Shown here one piece after another: positions 6,370-8,789 of a stretch of DNA of 8,789 bases (within the stretch, counting starts at the first letter, position 1; each line of letters opens with the position of its first letter). Made by a program: the position numbers and the translations under genes. Origin of the DNA: SVEL01 sp017381055 (GTDB lineage Bacteria; Bacillota; Clostridia; Lachnospirales; Lachnospiraceae). Location of the stretch: contig JAXJYC010000056.1 in the NCBI GenBank assembly GCA_036307185.1, positions 1 through 8,789 on the forward strand. The letters run 5' to 3'. The notes under the pieces were generated by a model. That model saw nothing but the letters and a program-made list of their open reading frames with translations, searched no databases and was not told where the DNA came from.

Positions 6370-8151
6370 TTATTTCTCCCTAAATGGTATAGTTATAGTG
6401 GCAACTGTTCCCTTTCCTATTTCACTCTTAATAGCCAATTTACCATTTATCATATGCTTTAATCTAAATTGAACATTACGTATTCCAAGGCTATCTTCAT
6501 TATATTCCTTGCTTTGGTCAAATCCTACACCATCGTCTATTATTTTAATTATAACATTTCCTTTTTCCTTATATGCCTTAATGGAAATTGCTCCGCCCTC
6601 AGTCTTTGGCAATATGCCATGCTTCAATGAATTCTCTACTAGTGGCTGCAACAACATTTGTGGCATAACAAAATCAGAAAACTCTATTTCCTCTGTATAT
6701 GTTATCTTTTCCCCAAATCTAATCTTCTCTAATTCCATATAGTCTCTTAGTTCTCCGAGCACTTTGTCAAATGACACCATATCACTGTCTTCTAATACTG
6801 CCATATTATTTCTTAAATATCTTGAGAATAAGATAATAGTCTCATCCGCCTTTTCAGGCTCATTCTTACACATTCCACTGATAGCATTTAATACATTAAA
6901 TATAAAATGATTTTTTATCTGTCCCAATGACAATACAATTCTACTGTGTTCAAGATCATGTTCTAGCATCTTAGTTTTAGCATATGCACCATAATTCATT
7001 ATCAAATATCCTATTACTATAACTAATTGGCAAGCAAAGACAACACAATAGATTATCTTAAATACAGCTCCAAAATCCCATATTCCCAAATATCCATTTA
7101 CCAACTCTACAAGTAGCGATACAGCAAGAATACATAACATTCCAAATATCACTTTTTTATTTCTCTTATGTAAAACAGAGATAGTTGCGAAAACCATTAA
7201 AATAAAAGTAAGTACTATGGTAATTATCGCCCAATACTTAAGCATATCCCATAACAATACTTTCTTAGCTGCAACCCTTGATATAGTAAACAAATCAAAT
7301 GCACCATACAATGCAACGCCTACATTCAATACTCTCTTTGCCATCCCAGCACATAATCCCACAAATCCTATCATAATAAATAACGCTGCAAACAACAAAC
7401 TGATAAGATGTACATTTGTGTTAAAGACTATTAAATTATTACTCATATTCACAGCCGGATTATCCAGCATAGTATATACGCCCATACAAATGGCTATAGC
7501 ACTAAACACCCACAATTCTACGCCTGTTGGTACTTTAAGCAACATACAAGTCACTAAAATAATAATAAAAATAGCACCCATAATGCCTATAAATATTCCT
7601 ATATTACTTTGCAGCTCATACTCACTAGTTATTTTTCCCTCTAAAATTTCTTCTGGCGCTATGTAAAACGATTCTATAAACTTTTCAAAAGCAGAAGCAT
7701 TACCATACTCGTGACAATTAGTAAGACGAACTGTGACTTCCGCATCTCTCTCAAGTATATCTGTCAACCACACAACCCAACTATTTCCACACATTTCTGG
7801 CCCATACCCATCATATGTAGGATGATGTCTAAACACCATCGTATCACCCTCATATATCTCTATAACAATATGCGAAGAATACATATTGATAAGTAATTCT
7901 CCCGTAACATCTATCTCAGTCGTAAATTTACCTTTTAACACCACAGAATCATGATTTCCAGAAATCTTATCATCATCTATGTTATACCAGCTATCTTCAT
8001 CATAACTAAATTGTCCCTCGAATCCTACATCCAATCCGACAGCCGTCATAGCTTGGTTACTACTACGACACATTTTATGAATAAATATTATTGTTAATAT
8101 AAATAAAGCTATTAATAGCACAATATTCCATTTAATTTTCAAACGCTTCAT
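6370..8151 (-). CDS. LytS/YehU-like sensor histidine kinase with extracellular domain and a multi-helix membrane region
   Basis: A membrane kinase of 593 residues from the ATG chosen here. After an N-terminal helix (about 8-25) comes an extracellular, strand-rich domain of about 150 residues with two Cys (121 and 146). Seven helices follow at about 181-204, 211-228, 244-268, 273-292, 303-326, 333-350 and 363-385. This layout recalls the 7TMR-DISM receptors. The cytoplasmic part is of the His_kinase (LytS/YehU) type: GQIKNHFIFNVLNAI with phospho-accepting His415, the N-box LLQPLVENSLKHG with Asn507, DDGVGFD (539-545) and LGIRNVQFRLKHM. All catalytic motifs are intact. The extracellular domain may bind a small molecule such as a sugar, as in some DISM receptors, but I cannot name a ligand. 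An in-frame GTG lies nine bases upstream at 8160, but GGAAG would touch it with no spacer, so ATG at 8151 is preferred. It is co-transcribed with the next gene. Confidence 0.93.
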   Translation of the reverse strand: MKRLKIKWNIVLLIALFILTIIFIHKMCRSSNQAMTAVGLDVGFEGQFSYDEDSWYNIDDDKISGNHDSVVLKGKFTTEIDVTGELLINMYSSHIVIEIYEGDTMVFRHHPTYDGYGPEMCGNSWVVWLTDILERDAEVTVRLTNCHEYGNASAFEKFIESFYIAPEEILEGKITSEYELQSNIGIFIGIMGAIFIIILVTCMLLKVPTGVELWVFSAIAICMGVYTMLDNPAVNMSNNLIVFNTNVHLISLLFAALFIMIGFVGLCAGMAKRVLNVGVALYGAFDLFTISRVAAKKVLLWDMLKYWAIITIVLTFILMVFATISVLHKRNKKVIFGMLCILAVSLLVELVNGYLGIWDFGAVFKIIYCVVFACQLVIVIGYLIMNYGAYAKTKMLEHDLEHSRIVLSLGQIKNHFIFNVLNAISGMCKNEPEKADETIILFSRYLRNNMAVLEDSDMVSFDKVLGELRDYMELEKIRFGEKITYTEEIEFSDFVMPQMLLQPLVENSLKHGILPKTEGGAISIKAYKEKGNVIIKIIDDGVGFDQSKEYNEDSLGIRNVQFRLKHMINGKLAIKSEIGKGTVATITIPFREK

Positions 8152-8156
8152 ATATT

Positions 8157-8165
8157 TCACCTTCC
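8157..8165 (-). promoter_or_regulatory. Ribosome binding site deciding the start of the LytS-type kinase
   Basis: GGAAGGTGA on the minus strand lies five bases before the ATG at 8151. The in-frame GTG at 8160 is part of this same element and cannot use it as a binding site at a normal distance. This favours the ATG and a protein three residues shorter than the longest reading frame. Confidence 0.75.
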
Positions 8166-8183
8166 ATAAACCTCTTATTCTTT

Positions 8184-8192
8184 ATTATAACA
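8184..8192 (-). promoter_or_regulatory. Extended -10 promoter of the LytS-type kinase operon
   Basis: TGTTATAAT on the minus strand is a perfect extended -10 box (TG, one base, TATAAT), 32 bases upstream of the kinase ATG. The -35 region 17 bp away reads AAGATT and is poor, which an extended -10 can compensate. The predicted leader is about 25 bases. The promoter lies directly downstream of the hairpin that ends the neighbouring surface-protein gene. Confidence 0.7.
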
Positions 8193-8223
8193 TACTTTTC
8201 CCAATAAATCTTCTCCCATATAA

Positions 8224-8256
8224 TAGAGAGGCTGTGCTATAATCACAACCTCTCTA
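8224..8256 (-). terminator. Hairpin after the surface-protein gene, probable terminator
   Basis: On the minus strand AGAGAGGTTGTG (8255-8244) pairs over 12 bp with CACAGCCTCTCT (8236-8225), with one G-U wobble, one more flanking A-T pair and a seven-base loop. It starts about 30 bases after the stop codon of the surface-protein gene. The tail reads ATTATAT rather than a true T run, so termination may be partial and some transcripts may continue into the kinase operon. Confidence 0.7.
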
Positions 8257-8285
8257 AATCAATATAGTTTAATAAAACTATTTAT

Positions 8286-8789
8286 TTACACATTTGCAGC
8301 TTTCTTACGCATTACTACAACCGCAGCTGCTAATACAACTACTACCATATATAATCCAACCATTGCGGAATCTCCTGCAATTGGCGCTGGAGTTGTACCT
8401 GTTCCTGGAGTTGGTGTTGTACCTGTTCCTGGAGTTGGTGTTGTACCTGTTTCTGATGATGCATCATTATATACAATAGCATATGTTGAAAACTTATCTG
8501 TTTCAAATGATAACTTGTTTGTAGCAGCATCGTAAGTTGTCTTTAATTCTGTAACTTCTGTACCATGAACACGTACTACCTTTGCCTTGTCAGCAAACTT
8601 CTTAATAGTATCTGGAACTACTACAGAAACCTTAATCTTACCACCTGACACCTCTGTAATAGCTGTAGGATCATTATTACCAATCTTCTTGAAAAGCTTT
8701 AAATCAAGGTATACTGCCTTATCATCTTTAGCCATAGTCTTTTCAAGAATTGCCTTATCTTCACCAAGCTCTTCTGCTTTCTTACCAAC
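8286..8789 (-). CDS. C-terminal part of a secreted cell-surface protein with a degenerate sorting signal (partial)
   Basis: The frame is open to the window edge, so the N-terminus and start are missing; 167 residues are visible. The in-frame ATG at 8735 is internal, because 18 codons upstream of it are also open. Residues about 20-110 form an Ig-like or beta-rich module of a type I associate with large extracellular proteins of Lachnospiraceae (LKLFKKIGNN, VVVPDTIKKFADKAKVVRVHG, FETDKFSTYAIVY). The family memory is not firm. A linker of three eight-residue units (GTTPTPGT, GTTPTPGT, GTTPAPIA) follows. The end has a hydrophobic helix (about 143-160) and the basic tail MRKKAANV. In sortase substrates an LPxTG-type motif stands before the helix; here the place is taken by APIAGD, with Ala where Thr is needed. 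Function of the whole protein cannot be judged from this part. Confidence 0.85.
   Translation of the reverse strand, partial: VGKKAEELGEDKAILEKTMAKDDKAVYLDLKLFKKIGNNDPTAITEVSGGKIKVSVVVPDTIKKFADKAKVVRVHGTEVTELKTTYDAATNKLSFETDKFSTYAIVYNDASSETGTTPTPGTGTTPTPGTGTTPAPIAGDSAMVGLYMVVVVLAAAVVVMRKKAANV
8383..8454 (-). repeat. Three tandem 24-bp repeats coding a Gly/Thr/Pro linker
   Basis: Three direct units of 24 bp at 8383-8406, 8407-8430 and 8431-8454. The middle and right units differ by one base, and the left unit differs from the middle one at three. Each unit encodes eight residues of the pattern GTTPTPGT, so a gain or loss of units keeps the frame. The linker separates the extracellular domains from the C-terminal membrane helix, as is usual for wall-spanning stalks. 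Confidence 0.9.

Noticed and set aside
7217..7666. Plus-strand reading frame of 149 codons
   Set aside because: It lies opposite the membrane helices of the LytS-type kinase. Antisense frames of helix-rich genes are often open. It has no convincing start signal or domain.
8195..8217. Direct repeat GGGAnAAG (minus strand, 8217-8210 and 8202-8195) upstream of the kinase -10 box, considered as a SARP operator
   Set aside because: The period is 15 bases, whereas SARP repeats usually follow 11 or 22 bases. The units are short and purine-rich, so chance is likely.
8286..8735. Start of the surface protein at the ATG at 8735
   Set aside because: The frame is open for 18 more codons up to the window edge, and no ribosome binding site stands before that ATG. 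The gene is truncated by the window.

Overview
The window looks like chromosomal DNA from a low-GC Gram-positive bacterium, most likely an anaerobic Clostridia member near the Lachnospiraceae. I judge this from the AT-rich composition, AGGAGG-type ribosome binding sites, OmpR- and LytS-type signalling genes, and a cell-surface protein tail of a style common in that family. This is inference from general resemblance; no database was searched. All six credible genes lie on the minus strand, so transcription runs from right to left.

Right edge (8286-8789): the C-terminal 167 residues of a secreted surface protein. It has a Gly/Thr/Pro repeat linker, a degenerate sorting signal, a membrane helix and a basic tail, and is followed by a hairpin at 8225-8255.

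Middle (5565-8151): a two-gene operon with an extended -10 promoter and a good terminator at 5509-5546. It encodes a LytS/YehU-like histidine kinase with an extracellular domain and about seven further membrane helices, plus a response regulator. The regulator's output domain is not the LytTR domain usually paired with such kinases. It is a SARP/AfsR-like winged helix with only a stub of the usual BTAD helical domain.

Left (200-5411): a four-gene operon with an FtsX/MacB-type permease (two modules), its ATPase, an OmpR-family response regulator and a sensor histidine kinase, ending at a strong terminator (151-188). The promoter has a weak -35 region overlapped by TTTAA direct repeats 11 bp apart, the spacing expected for an OmpR-type dimer. 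This suggests autoregulation. The probable role is export of, or defence against, a peptide, antibiotic or envelope-active compound. No substrate gene or membrane-fusion gene is visible.

Left edge (1-150): no gene. It contains a boxA-like GTACCTTGAAAA on the minus strand, as seen in ribosomal RNA leaders and spacers, so an rRNA operon may begin just beyond the window.

There is no IS element, tRNA, CRISPR array or phage gene. Most of the window is ordinary signalling and transport. The least ordinary items are the LytS-kinase/SARP-regulator pairing, the regulator's truncated output domain and the sorting signal with Ala in place of Thr.
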